Part shown: positions 1 to 8,327 of the stretch, in pieces | How the letters are laid out: every line of letters begins with the position of its first letter | How positions within the stretch are numbered: position 1 is the stretch's first letter | Source of the DNA: Fulvimarina pelagi HTCC2506 | GTDB taxonomy: Bacteria; Pseudomonadota; Alphaproteobacteria; Rhizobiales; Rhizobiaceae | Direction of reading: 5' to 3' | Length of the DNA stretch: 64,000 nt | Assembly (NCBI RefSeq): GCF_000153705.1 | Contig: NZ_DS022272.1 | Location: forward strand, 600,195-664,194 | The notes under the pieces: generated by a model | What the model was told of the DNA's origin: nothing | Databases searched by the model: none | Seen by the model: only the letters and a program-made list of their open reading frames with translations | Position numbers and translations under genes: made by a program

Positions 1-894
1 CGTCAGCCAGAGAAGCTAGTGATTCTCGGCGGTGGTTATATCGCAGTCGAATTCGCGAACATCTTCCTCGGGCTCGGCACCGACGTGACGTTGGTCTATC
101 GCGGCCAGGAGATCCTTCAGGGCTTCGACGATGACCTCCGCAAGAGCCTCCACGAGCAGATGAGCGCGAAGGGTATGTCGGTGCGCTGTCGCGAGACTTT
201 CCAGGAGGTGCGCCAGAAGCCCGGCGGCGGCTTCGAAGCGGAACTCGACAATGGCGAAGTTTTGGATGCCGACGAGATCCTTCTTGCGATCGGGCGCAAG
301 CCGAATACGGAGAATCTCGGCTGTGAGAAGGCCGGCGTAGAACTCGACCAACGCGGCGCCGTCAAGGTGGACGACTATTCCCGTACGAATGTGGAGAACA
401 TTTACGCCGTCGGCGACATCACCAACCGCCTGCAACTGACACCGGTCGCGATCCACGAGGCAATGTGCTTCGTCGAGACGGTGTTCAAGAACAATGCGAA
501 GAAACCGGACTACGAATCCGTTCCGACTGCTGTCTTCTCCCAGCCCGAGATCGGCACCGTTGGCCTGACCGAGGCCGAGGCCGCCCGGCGCTTCGACGAA
601 GTCGCGATCTACAAGACCGACTTCAAGCCGATGAAGCATACGCTTTCCGGCCGCAACGAGCGCACGGTCATGAAGATCGTCGTCGATCAGGCGACCGAGC
701 GTGTCCTAGGCGTGCATATTCTAGGCTCGGACGCAGCCGAAATCGCGCAGGTGCTGGGCATCGCTGTCAAGGCCGGACTGACTAAGAGCCATTTCGACGA
801 GACCATGGCCCTCCATCCCAGCGGCGCGGAAGAACTCGTCACCATGTACGAGCCGACTTACGTGCTGCGAAAGGGCGAACGGATCGCTGCCTGA
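1..894 (+). CDS. gor: Glutathione-disulfide reductase, 5'-truncated
   Basis: The reading frame is open from base 1, so the N-terminal FAD domain and redox-active disulfide lie upstream of the window. What remains begins in the NADPH-binding fold (VILGGGYIAVEFA) and includes the second FAD motif (YAVGDI) and the C-terminal dimerisation domain ending in HPSGAEELVTM, whose His is the catalytic base in this family. The enzyme reduces glutathione disulfide with NADPH in the cytoplasm. The HPS..EE tail and the absence of lipoamide-dehydrogenase features favour glutathione reductase, but the missing N-terminus prevents full proof. A GTG at 19 inside the glycine motif is not a start. Confidence 0.9.
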   Translation, partial: RQPEKLVILGGGYIAVEFANIFLGLGTDVTLVYRGQEILQGFDDDLRKSLHEQMSAKGMSVRCRETFQEVRQKPGGGFEAELDNGEVLDADEILLAIGRKPNTENLGCEKAGVELDQRGAVKVDDYSRTNVENIYAVGDITNRLQLTPVAIHEAMCFVETVFKNNAKKPDYESVPTAVFSQPEIGTVGLTEAEAARRFDEVAIYKTDFKPMKHTLSGRNERTVMKIVVDQATERVLGVHILGSDAAEIAQVLGIAVKAGLTKSHFDETMALHPSGAEELVTMYEPTYVLRKGERIAA

Positions 895-989
895 CCTCCG
901 GTCCACCTAGCAGGGTCCATCGGCCTCGAAACGAGCCGTCAAGGGTTCGAAGGGTTGATTGGAGCCGCCGGCACTGCCATTGCAGGGGT

Positions 990-1634
990 ATGGACGTACA
1001 TCCCGATCATCCCGACCTTGAGGCGCTCGCCGCCGAGGGCAAGGTCATCGCCTATTTTGGTTATGGCTCGCTGGTCAACCGCCACACACTGCGTACGAAA
1101 TTTCTCGGTATTCGGCGGGCCGAGGCGCGCGGCTGGCAGCGGTTCTGGCAACCGCGCGATCCGACAGCGGAGATGGCTCTTCTATCGGTGCAACCGAACA
1201 ATGCTGAGTCCGTCCATGGCGTCGTCGTCTACGATCTCGTCGATCACCTTCCAAGCCTTGATGAGCGCGAGGCGGGTTACAATCGGCGGATCATCGATCC
1301 GGCGGCCTTGACGATCGAGAACCCGCCGCTCACTGATCTGCCCGTGTTCATCTACGAGGCGACACCCGGCGCGAGCAATGCTGTGGAACTCGGCTCGGCG
1401 ATCCTGCAGAGCTATCTCGACGCGGTCATGCAGGGATTTCACGATCTCTACGGCGACGACGGCCTGAAGCGGTTCATCGAACGCACTCAGGGCTTTGAGA
1501 CACGGCTCCTGCAGGACCGGTCTGCACCACGCTATGCACGGTCCGTCCCCCTGCTGGCTGGCGAAGCCGAACTTTTCGACAGTCTCGTCAGCGCCCGCGG
1601 CGTCGAGGCGATCGAACTTAATCCGAACGAGTAA
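990..1634 (+). CDS. Gamma-glutamylcyclotransferase-like protein
   Basis: The 214-residue product has the fold-defining N-terminal motif FGYGSLVN at about residues 24-31, typical of gamma-glutamylcyclotransferase/ChaC/AIG2-like proteins, in which the YGSL loop binds the gamma-glutamyl group. Family members convert gamma-glutamyl amino acids or glutathione to 5-oxoproline. The general base is normally a Glu; EREAGYNRR near residue 92 is a candidate region. The gene lies 95 bases after glutathione reductase, which fits a role in glutathione or gamma-glutamyl turnover, but the substrate is not shown. ATG 990 is used; the conserved part starts about 20 residues later. Confidence 0.75.
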   Translation: MDVHPDHPDLEALAAEGKVIAYFGYGSLVNRHTLRTKFLGIRRAEARGWQRFWQPRDPTAEMALLSVQPNNAESVHGVVVYDLVDHLPSLDEREAGYNRRIIDPAALTIENPPLTDLPVFIYEATPGASNAVELGSAILQSYLDAVMQGFHDLYGDDGLKRFIERTQGFETRLLQDRSAPRYARSVPLLAGEAELFDSLVSARGVEAIELNPNE

Positions 1635-1657
1635 TTAAGAACTAAGGGTCTTCTGCG

Positions 1658-2125
1658 ATGAGCGAGAAGCTTTGGCGCATCTATCTCTCCGGAGAAATTC
1701 ACACCGACTGGCGCGACGAGATCGCAAAGGGCGTCGAGGGCGCCAGCCTGCCGGTCTCGCTGTCTGCGCCTGTGACGAACCATTCGGCGTCCGATGATTG
1801 CGGCGTCGCTATTCTTGGGCCCGAGCCGGACAAGGGTTGGCACGATCGCAAGGGCGCCTTGATGAACTCGATCCGCACCAAGACTCTGATCGAGGAAGCC
1901 GACATCGTCGTCGTTCGTTTCGGCGACATGTACAAGCAGTGGAATGCGGCGTTCGATGCGGGCATGGCCGCCGCGCTCGGCAAAAGCCTGATCGTGATGC
2001 ACCCGCCCGAACATGCGCACGCGCTTAAGGAAGTCTGCGCGGCGTCCAGCGCCGTCGTCGAGAGGCCGGACCAAGTGGTCGAAATCCTTCGCTATGTCAT
2101 CCGCGCGGAGCTGAAAGGCTATTGA
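1658..2125 (+). CDS. ytoQ: YtoQ family protein
   Basis: The 155-residue product reads WRIYLSGEIHTDWR at its start and matches the small conserved YtoQ family in length and in motifs such as the NHSASDDCG and FGDMYKQWNAAFD segments. The overall pattern (YLSGEI, a buried acidic pair, an ADIVVVRFGD strand) resembles nucleoside 2-deoxyribosyltransferase-like Rossmann proteins, so a nucleotide-related role is plausible. No function has been established as far as I know. It follows the cyclotransferase-like gene by 23 bases and may share its transcript. Confidence 0.75.
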   Translation: MSEKLWRIYLSGEIHTDWRDEIAKGVEGASLPVSLSAPVTNHSASDDCGVAILGPEPDKGWHDRKGALMNSIRTKTLIEEADIVVVRFGDMYKQWNAAFDAGMAAALGKSLIVMHPPEHAHALKEVCAASSAVVERPDQVVEILRYVIRAELKGY

Positions 2126-2300
2126 GCGCCATTCTTCGTGACATTCGCACCTGAAAATGCTTAAAGGGCCTCGAATTCGGTCGGACAATCCCTGCGTGGG
2201 TTGGCGATTGGCTGACATGCCGGCCTGCCGAGCGAAAAAATCTTTGAATAACAATAAAGAAGTGACAGGCTGCGAAGCCGGTCGATGAGAGGTCAAGATC

Positions 2301-3683
2301 ATGGGTGCGAATTGGACACCGTCGAGCTGGCGAAATCTGCCGATCGAGCAGGTGCCGGATTATCCGGATCCCAACGCTGTGCGCGATACCGAGGATCGCC
2401 TGAAATCGTTCCCGCCGCTAGTTTTTGCCGGTGAGGCGCGCAAGCTTAAGCAAAGCCTTGGTGAAGTCGCGAAAGGACGTGGCTTCCTGCTGCAGGGCGG
2501 CGATTGTGCCGAAAGCTTCGCCGAGCATGGCGCGGACAATATCCGCGATTTTTTCCGCGCCTTCCTACAGATGGCCGTCGTCCTCACTTTCGCCGGCTCC
2601 AAGCCGGTCGTGAAGGTCGGCCGCATCGCTGGGCAGTTTGCCAAGCCACGATCGTCTTCCAACGAGACGAAGAATGGTAAGACGCTGCCTTCTTACCGGG
2701 GCGATATCATCAACGGCATCGACTTCGATGAAGTCTCGCGCATTCCGAGTCCGGATCGACAGATCGAGGCGTACCGGCAGTCGGCCGCGACGCTCAATCT
2801 CCTTCGCGCTTTCGCTCAGGGCGGTTACGCAAATCTGGACAATGTCCACCAGTGGATGCTCGGCTTCGTCTCGGGTAGCCCGGAAGCGGCACGTTACAGC
2901 CAGATCGCCGACCGGATCACCGAGACCATGGAGTTCATGCGGGCGATCGGTATCAGCGGCGAGAACCATCGCTCTTTGCGCGAGACGGATTTCTACACCA
3001 GCCACGAGGCGCTGCTGCTCGGTTACGAGGAAGCGTTGACCAGGCAGGACTCGACCTCGCATGGCGATTGGTACGCAACCTCCGGCCACATGATTTGGAT
3101 TGGAGACCGCACGCGCCAAGAAGATCATGCGCATGTCGAATATTGCAGCGGGATCAAGAACCCGATCGGCCTCAAATGCGGTCCAAGCATGGAGGCGGAC
3201 GGCCTTCTGCGTCTGATCGACAAGCTGAACCCGAAGAACGAGGCGGGCCGCCTAACCCTCATTACCCGCTTCGGTCATGAGAAGGTGGAGAAGCACCTGC
3301 CGGCACTGATCGATGCGGTGGAGAAGGAAGGCCGGACGGTGGTCTGGTCCTGTGATCCGATGCACGGCAACACGATCTCGCAGAACAGCTACAAGACCCG
3401 ACCGTTCGAGCGGATCCTCGCCGAGGTCGAGGCGTTCTTTGCTATCCACAACGCCAAGGGCACCCATCCGGGCGGCATCCATATCGAGATGACCGGCAAG
3501 GATGTGACCGAATGCATCGGCGGCGCGCGGCCGGTGCTGCCTGAGAACCTGTCGGATCGCTACCACACGCATTGCGATCCGCGGCTCAACGCCAATCAGG
3601 CACTGGAACTCGCCTTCCTGGTGGCGGAGCATCTGAAATCGGATGCCAACGACGCGGCCGCCAAGAGAGAGGCGGCTGAATAA
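2301..3683 (+). CDS. aroG: Class II 3-deoxy-7-phosphoheptulonate synthase
   Basis: First enzyme of the shikimate pathway: condenses phosphoenolpyruvate with erythrose 4-phosphate to DAHP in the cytoplasm. The 460-residue product is the normal length of the class II (plant/mycobacterial type) family and shows its hallmarks: [11 protein letters not shown] near residue 61, [29 protein letters not shown] near residue 349 and GGIHIEMTG near residue 391, which supply metal and substrate ligands. GAGAGGTC ahead of ATG 2301 is a workable ribosome site. A strong terminator follows directly, so this looks like a single-gene unit. The 175 bases upstream show no clear aromatic leader peptide. The symbol is by analogy; rhizobial genomes also use aroF. 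Confidence 0.95.
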   Translation: MGANWTPSSWRNLPIEQVPDYPDPNAVRDTEDRLKSFPPLVFAGEARKLKQSLGEVAKGRGFLLQGGDCAESFAEHGADNIRDFFRAFLQMAVVLTFAGSKPVVKVGRIAGQFAKPRSSSNETKNGKTLPSYRGDIINGIDFDEVSRIPSPDRQIEAYRQSAATLNLLRAFAQGGYANLDNVHQWMLGFVSGSPEAARYSQIADRITETMEFMRAIGISGENHRSLRETDFYTSHEALLLGYEEALTRQDSTSHGDWYATSGHMIWIGDRTRQEDHAHVEYCSGIKNPIGLKCGPSMEADGLLRLIDKLNPKNEAGRLTLITRFGHEKVEKHLPALIDAVEKEGRTVVWSCDPMHGNTISQNSYKTRPFERILAEVEAFFAIHNAKGTHPGGIHIEMTGKDVTECIGGARPVLPENLSDRYHTHCDPRLNANQALELAFLVAEHLKSDANDAAAKREAAE

Positions 3684-3706
3684 GTCAGACTTCCGAAACC
3701 TCTGAG

Positions 3707-3738
3707 ATGGCCCGGTTCGCCGGGCCATTTCTTTTTCT
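3707..3738 (+). terminator. Rho-independent terminator after DAHP synthase
   Basis: A perfect 9-bp stem (ATGGCCCGG / CCGGGCCAT) with a TTCG tetraloop spans 3707-3728 and is followed by TTTCTTTTTCT. It begins 23 bases after the DAHP synthase stop codon. Confidence 0.9.
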
Positions 3739-3917
3739 GGCCATGAGTGGTCTCTCTCGCCGCAAGATCTTTCCTCCGAAAATTTGTCCACAGTGGCCTG
3801 GCGCGCTCGCATGATCGCTAACGATGGGGCTTATGCGCAGCGATGCGCGTGATCACCCACAGATTGGGAAGAAGGACGAAGTGAAATGCTGCGTGTGAGA
3901 GCGGAGAGGATGGGCTC

Positions 3918-4442
3918 GTGAGCCCGGAGCGGATCGCGGCCGTCTGCCGAGGCGACGATCTGTTGTGGTGGGGTCTGCGCACCGTGCCGGGGCTTAGAAG
4001 GGTTTGCGCGTTTTCGCGCGGGATTTGGCATTCGGTCTGCGAGCGGCTCGCCGAATGGCTGCTCACCATCTGGCTTCTCAACTGGGGCGTGACGCTAGCC
4101 TATGGCGGTACGTTTGAAGCGCCGGCATTCGCCGTACTCAAGTCGTGGGCGAGCATCGAGACCTGGTCTCTGTTCTGCCTGATCGGTGGTGGCGGCCGGC
4201 TTATGCTGCTGATCCTCAACGGTGGATGGCGCAAGTCGCCGCATTTTCGGGTGCTGGCGGCGCTCGGTACTGTGCCGTTCTGGGTTGCGGTCGCCTACGG
4301 CTTCCAGTTGTCCGGCACGAACACTACCGGCACCGGCGCCTATTACGCCTGCATCGTCGCCGAGATCGTCAGCATGTACCGGGCGACGAGCGAGGCCGGT
4401 TGGAACGACGGTCGCGCTGCCCATCAGGGAAATCGTGGCTGA
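3918..4442 (+). CDS. Phage-like integral membrane protein (holin-like?)
   Basis: The 174-residue product has about three or four hydrophobic segments (roughly residues 47-62, 82-105 and 115-130) with a central WSLFCLIGGGGRLMLLILNG stretch and a short RKSPHFR loop. This layout resembles small membrane proteins encoded in tailed-phage structural or lysis regions; that comparison is from memory, not from a search. GTG 3918 is chosen because AGAGGA at 3905-3910 is well spaced, and a tiny frame (3884-3920) ends in GTGA overlapping this start. The stop overlaps the start of the next gene (TGATG), implying coupled translation. No integrase or other phage gene is nearby. Confidence 0.6.
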   Translation: MSPERIAAVCRGDDLLWWGLRTVPGLRRVCAFSRGIWHSVCERLAEWLLTIWLLNWGVTLAYGGTFEAPAFAVLKSWASIETWSLFCLIGGGGRLMLLILNGGWRKSPHFRVLAALGTVPFWVAVAYGFQLSGTNTTGTGAYYACIVAEIVSMYRATSEAGWNDGRAAHQGNRG

Positions 4443-4783
4443 TGCCGGTCGGGGAGATCATGGGCTACGTGGCGGCCGGCGTGACCGGGCTGATCGTCGT
4501 TATGCGCCTGATCGACACCTATTTCTCAGAGCGCAGACGCGGACGGCAGACGGGCGACGAACAGTTGAACATGGCTCGCATCGCCGTGTTCCAGCCGACC
4601 GCGGAACTGTATCGCCACGCGACGCTCGAGCAGCTGATGGGCGAGATCCATGCAAGGATTGGAGAGATCCATCATGTCGTGATGGCCGAGGACGAGGAAC
4701 GCAAGGCGATCGAACGCGCAAAGCTCGCTGCGGATCTTGAGGAACTGGAAACACTGCGGCGGAAGGAGCGGGAGCGCGGTTGA
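4442..4783 (+). CDS. Small single-pass membrane protein with coiled coil
   Basis: The 113-residue product has one N-terminal transmembrane helix (about residues 7-22) followed by a highly charged, heptad-rich C-terminal half from about residue 60 that should form a coiled coil. Its ATG overlaps the preceding stop codon by one base (TGATG at 4440-4444), so the two are almost certainly co-translated. A one-helix protein plus coiled coil next to a multi-pass membrane protein is a common arrangement in phage lysis or structural cassettes. No enzymatic motif is visible and the function is unknown. Confidence 0.65.
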   Translation: MPVGEIMGYVAAGVTGLIVVMRLIDTYFSERRRGRQTGDEQLNMARIAVFQPTAELYRHATLEQLMGEIHARIGEIHHVVMAEDEERKAIERAKLAADLEELETLRRKERERG

Positions 4784-4896
4784 CCTGTCGGCCGTTCGCG
4801 TCGGCCCGGGTTCCGGGTTGGCAGTTGACGGTACGATACGGTAGATCGCGGCATACTCTCGAAACATGATGACGTAAGACACCGGGTAGCCGAGCG

Positions 4897-5937
4897 ATGA
4901 AATCGCGCAAACCAAACGCAGCCGAAGGGGACCTTTATGGCGAAGACCAGCCAGTCTTCGCCGTAGCCCCCATGATCGACTGGACCGATCGGCACTGCCG
5001 CTTCTTCCACCGGCAGCTGACCGCCAAGGCGCTGTTGTACACCGAGATGGTCGTCGCGGACGCCATTTTACATGGGCCGCAAGAGAAGCTGCTCGATCAC
5101 GATGCGGCGGAGCACCCGGTGGCTCTGCAGCTCGGCGGATCGGACCCTGAGAAACTGGGAGCGGCCGTGACGGTCGCCCGCGAGTGGGGCTACGACGAGT
5201 TCAATCTCAATGTCGGCTGCCCATCGGACCGCGTTCAGTCCGGGACCTTCGGTGCCTGCCTGATGCGCGAGCCGGAGCGAGTCGGTGATTGCCTTCAAGC
5301 CATGCGCGATGCTGCGAATGAAACCCCAGTCACCGTCAAATGCCGCCTCGGCGTGGACGATCAGGATATTGAAGAGTCGCTTGATCGGTTGGCGGACGAG
5401 GCGATCCGGGCCGGTGTCTCCGTCATCTGGGTGCATGCGCGCAAGGCTTGGCTCGAAGGGCTGAGCCCGAAGGAAAACCGTGACATCCCGCCCTTGGACT
5501 ACGATCGGGTTGGCCGCTTGAAACGGCGTCTTCCCAATGTGTTTGTCGGCCTCAATGGTGGTCTCAGATCCGTTGCAGTGGCAAACGAAACCATCGCAGA
5601 CCTAGAACTCGACGGCATGATGTTCGGCCGCGCCGCATACCAGACGCCGGACCTTCTGTCTGAGGTCGATCACTGCATTTATGGAGAGCCCGAGCGGGCT
5701 ATCGACTATCCAGCTCTTATCGCGGTTATGGAGGATTACGCCGCGCGCCATATCGCGCTCGGCGGACGGCTCAACCACATCACACGGCACATGGTCGGAT
5801 TGTTCAACGGTCTGCCGGGGGCGAGGCGCTGGCGGCAGGTGCTTTCGACCAAGTCCACAGGGTCTGAAGCAAAGCCGGCGATCATCCGCGAGGCGTTTTC
5901 CCACATCCGCCTCGACGCGAACCAGGAAGCGGCCTAA
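4897..5937 (+). CDS. dusA: tRNA-dihydrouridine synthase A
   Basis: FMN enzyme that reduces uridine to dihydrouridine in the D-loop of tRNA (U20/U20a for the DusA class). The 346-residue product shows the family signature: VAPMIDWTDRHCR near residue 25 (flavin-binding start of the TIM barrel), NLNVGCPSDRVQSG near residue 107 with the catalytic Cys, VKCRLGVDD near residue 148, and WVHARKAWLEGLSPKENR near residue 178, diagnostic of DusA rather than DusB/C. Length is normal. It stands alone between the phage-like pair and an exporter gene. Confidence 0.95.
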   Translation: MKSRKPNAAEGDLYGEDQPVFAVAPMIDWTDRHCRFFHRQLTAKALLYTEMVVADAILHGPQEKLLDHDAAEHPVALQLGGSDPEKLGAAVTVAREWGYDEFNLNVGCPSDRVQSGTFGACLMREPERVGDCLQAMRDAANETPVTVKCRLGVDDQDIEESLDRLADEAIRAGVSVIWVHARKAWLEGLSPKENRDIPPLDYDRVGRLKRRLPNVFVGLNGGLRSVAVANETIADLELDGMMFGRAAYQTPDLLSEVDHCIYGEPERAIDYPALIAVMEDYAARHIALGGRLNHITRHMVGLFNGLPGARRWRQVLSTKSTGSEAKPAIIREAFSHIRLDANQEAA

Positions 5938-5995
5938 GCAGGCGACACGAACGGTCTTACCGAGACCAACCAATCCCGCCGGCCATTCCGTCTCC

Positions 5996-6823
5996 ATGCT
6001 GACATCGATCGATTTCCACAGTGCGGCCGTCATCATCGGAGCGCTCGCCCTTGCCGCAGGGTTGGCCGGCTTCCTAGCGGGCCTTTTTGGGATCGGCGGC
6101 GGGGCGATCTATGTGCCGGTCCTGTATCAGCTTTATCAATGGCTTCAGGTGCCGGAAGCCGTTGCGATGCACCTCGCGGTCGGGACCTCGATCGCAACAA
6201 TCGTCCCGACTTCGCTCCGTTCGCTATACGCGCATCTCAGCCGCGAAGCGGTGGACCGGAGGCTTTTGAAGGAATGGTGCATCGCGGTGCCAGCGGGGTC
6301 GATCGCCGGCGCCTTCCTTGCCGCGAGCGCGTCTTCGGTTACCCTTCGCGCGATCTTCGCCGCCTTGGCCTTCGTGATCTCGCTCAAGCTTCTGTTCGGT
6401 CGGATCGAATGGACGCTGGGAAAAGATCTTCCGGGTAAAGCGGGGCGCTCGCTCGCCGGTGTCATCATCGGCTTTTCCTCTGCCCTTATCGGTATCGGAG
6501 GCGGCGTTCTGAACAATACCTTCATGACGCTTTATGGCCGACCGATGATACAGTCGGTGGCGACCAGCGCGGGCGTCGGTGCTCTCATCGCTGTCCCCGG
6601 CGTTGCCACCTACATCTTCGGCGGTTGGGGCGATCCCCTGCTGCCGCCGTTCAGCCTAGGCTTCGTGAGCCTCACGACCCTTGTCGTCGTGGCGCCGATG
6701 TCGTTGATCGCGGTGCCCTTCGGCGCCGCGCTTGCCCACAAGCTGTCGCGCCGGACGCTCGAGATCGGTTTTGGCATCTTCCTCGTCCTCGTCGCGCTCC
6801 GGTTCGCGATCAGCTTGTCCTGA
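5996..6823 (+). CDS. TauE/SafE family sulfite exporter-type permease
   Basis: The 275-residue product is a multi-pass inner-membrane protein with two related halves, each starting with a glycine-rich helix (AGLFGIGGGAIYVPVL near residue 29 and SSALIGIGGGVLNN near residue 160). The duplicated GIGGG motif defines the TauE/SafE family. Members move sulfite, sulfoacetate or other organic anions; the substrate here cannot be told. ATG 5996 is chosen because the hydrophobic sequence starts right after it. It begins 58 bases after dusA and may be cotranscribed with it. Confidence 0.88.
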   Translation: MLTSIDFHSAAVIIGALALAAGLAGFLAGLFGIGGGAIYVPVLYQLYQWLQVPEAVAMHLAVGTSIATIVPTSLRSLYAHLSREAVDRRLLKEWCIAVPAGSIAGAFLAASASSVTLRAIFAALAFVISLKLLFGRIEWTLGKDLPGKAGRSLAGVIIGFSSALIGIGGGVLNNTFMTLYGRPMIQSVATSAGVGALIAVPGVATYIFGGWGDPLLPPFSLGFVSLTTLVVVAPMSLIAVPFGAALAHKLSRRTLEIGFGIFLVLVALRFAISLS

Positions 6824-6881
6824 ATTGAGACCGACCCCTTAATGCGCCAGACGCCTATATCGGCTTAGGGTGTTCTGACCG

Positions 6882-7301
6882 ATGTTCTTTCTGACCCATC
6901 TCATCTTGCCCTTCGGAACGGCCGGCCTCGTGGTCCTCGTCCATCGTCTCGTGATGGACCAGGTCTCGCGCCGCCTCGGCCGTCTGGAGGCCAGCATCAC
7001 GCCGTCCCGGACTGTCTTCGCAGTGGTTATCCTATTAGCCGCTCATCTCGTCGAGATCGGCGTTTTCGCCGGGAGTTTCGCCATGCTCGTCGGATTTGGC
7101 GAGGAGCCGATGCTGACGGGCGCCTTCGACCGGAGCCTGGAGGATTACCTCTACTATTCCGGCACGGCCTATACCTCCCTCGGGATTGGCGACATCGTGC
7201 CCCATGGCGCGGCGCGGATCATGACGGCAGTCGAAGCCGTCACTGGCCTGGTCATGATCGCCTGGACTGCGGCCTTCCTCTATGCCGAAGCAATCTATTG
7301 A
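6882..7301 (+). CDS. Small two-helix potassium-type ion channel
   Basis: The 139-residue product has hydrophobic segments near residues 4-22, 43-68 and 110-135, with a pore loop YYSGTAYTSLGIGD before the last helix. TSLGIGD matches the TxGxGD-type selectivity filter of two-transmembrane-type channels of the Ion_trans_2 family. There is no cytoplasmic RCK/TrkA domain, so gating is unknown. Its 3' end lies 10 bases from the convergent protease gene. Confidence 0.8.
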   Translation: MFFLTHLILPFGTAGLVVLVHRLVMDQVSRRLGRLEASITPSRTVFAVVILLAAHLVEIGVFAGSFAMLVGFGEEPMLTGAFDRSLEDYLYYSGTAYTSLGIGDIVPHGAARIMTAVEAVTGLVMIAWTAAFLYAEAIY

Positions 7302-7311
7302 TCCGGTTCAT

Positions 7312-8022
7312 TCAGTCCGTGAGGACGAGCCGATCGCCACGAAAATCGTAGGATGTGAGCGTGTCGAGAAAGCTCATGCCGAGGAGCACCGTTCCGAGTC
7401 CATCGCCGTCGGTAACCGCGGCCCGGATATTGCGCCGTTCGATATCGCCGACAGTCACCGAGTCGAGAAACACAGGCGCGGAACGAACGATACCATTCGC
7501 CGTCTGCACGTAGTCGCTGAATGAGAGGCGGCCAGTCTCGATCCCGATCGATTCGGCGGTCGGGCGGTCCATCGCGATGACAGATGCGCCAGTGTCCACC
7601 ATGAAGGAAACATCCTCGCCGTCCACCGTGCCATTCAGGTGGAAATGCCCATCACGGCCGCGCGTTGCCATGTATTGCGGCCGCTCGCTGTCGTTCGCGA
7701 TCGAGACGACGCTGCCGGGCATAAGGACCGCCGTGATCCGATCTTTGATTGCCAGGAATTCAGGCGCGAATGCGTAGGCGCCTATTACGACGATGAACAA
7801 TCCGATCCAAACCAGAGCGTATCGGAAGGCCTCACCGATCCGAATGCCGCTGAACAGGAAGAGACCGGCGGCCAAGGCGACACCCCAGGTTCCGTAATAG
7901 GCGAGTTCGGCAAACTGGCCATCAGGCAGGCCGGCGATCATGCCATCCTGGCTGGTGAGGAGAGCAAGGAGTGCGATGCCGAGGATCGCAATGACGATCC
8001 AGAAGAGATTGCCGTCACGCAT
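7312..8022 (-). CDS. Membrane-anchored retropepsin-like aspartic protease
   Basis: The 236-residue product has about three transmembrane segments in the first 85 residues (7-23, 43-60, 68-86) and a C-terminal domain from about residue 105 containing VDTGAS (Asp143-Thr-Gly-Ala), the catalytic motif of the clan AA single-domain family often labelled TIGR02281. Such enzymes act as dimers, each chain giving one Asp; the domain should face the periplasm. Natural substrates are unknown. AAGGATC seven bases before ATG 8022 supports the start. The gene overlaps the end of the DUF1289 gene by eight bases, so the two are probably coupled. Confidence 0.88.
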   Translation of the reverse strand: MRDGNLFWIVIAILGIALLALLTSQDGMIAGLPDGQFAELAYYGTWGVALAAGLFLFSGIRIGEAFRYALVWIGLFIVVIGAYAFAPEFLAIKDRITAVLMPGSVVSIANDSERPQYMATRGRDGHFHLNGTVDGEDVSFMVDTGASVIAMDRPTAESIGIETGRLSFSDYVQTANGIVRSAPVFLDSVTVGDIERRNIRAAVTDGDGLGTVLLGMSFLDTLTSYDFRGDRLVLTD

Positions 8023-8218
8023 CGCCGCGATCCTTATTGAAACTTGGCTTCATGCCGGCCCCACGCATGCGCTCTGGGAGAAGCTTCAGAAGGGACAGCC
8101 GGTCGGCTCGGGAAAGCGATGGCCAAGCCGCGATTTCCGAACCGTTACGGCCGCACCCTCGGCAGAGACCGGTTTGCGGATGCAACTGACAGATCCCGTT
8201 GCAGGGCGACTCGATCAT
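8015..8218 (-). CDS. DUF1289 small cysteine-rich protein
   Basis: The 67-residue product has the DUF1289 pattern: SPCNGIC near the N-terminus, TGLCRGCGR, and an EIAAW segment, giving four cysteines that could bind zinc or an iron-sulfur centre. The start at 8218 is chosen because AAAGGAC lies six bases upstream and the family usually begins right before SPC; a longer form from 8293 has no such support. The family is common next to unrelated genes in proteobacteria and has no established role. It overlaps and probably drives translation of the downstream protease gene. Confidence 0.85.
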   Translation of the reverse strand: MIESPCNGICQLHPQTGLCRGCGRNGSEIAAWPSLSRADRLSLLKLLPERMRGAGMKPSFNKDRGDA

Positions 8219-8327
8219 CGATGTCCTTTGTGCCGGCGTCGTGAAGTTATTGCTGGTCAGTGCGGATATGGTCAGTCGCGGACTTTCGCTCAAGACGGCT
8301 CGCAGCGTGGGTCAACCGGAGCAAGCG

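Noticed and set aside
930-990. GGGTTCGAAGGG resembling a tRNA T-loop
   Set aside because: No acceptor, D or anticodon arm can be formed around it.
2126-2300. Possible aromatic leader peptide before the DAHP synthase gene
   Set aside because: A 43-codon frame at 2157 has only scattered Trp codons and no terminator hairpin follows it.
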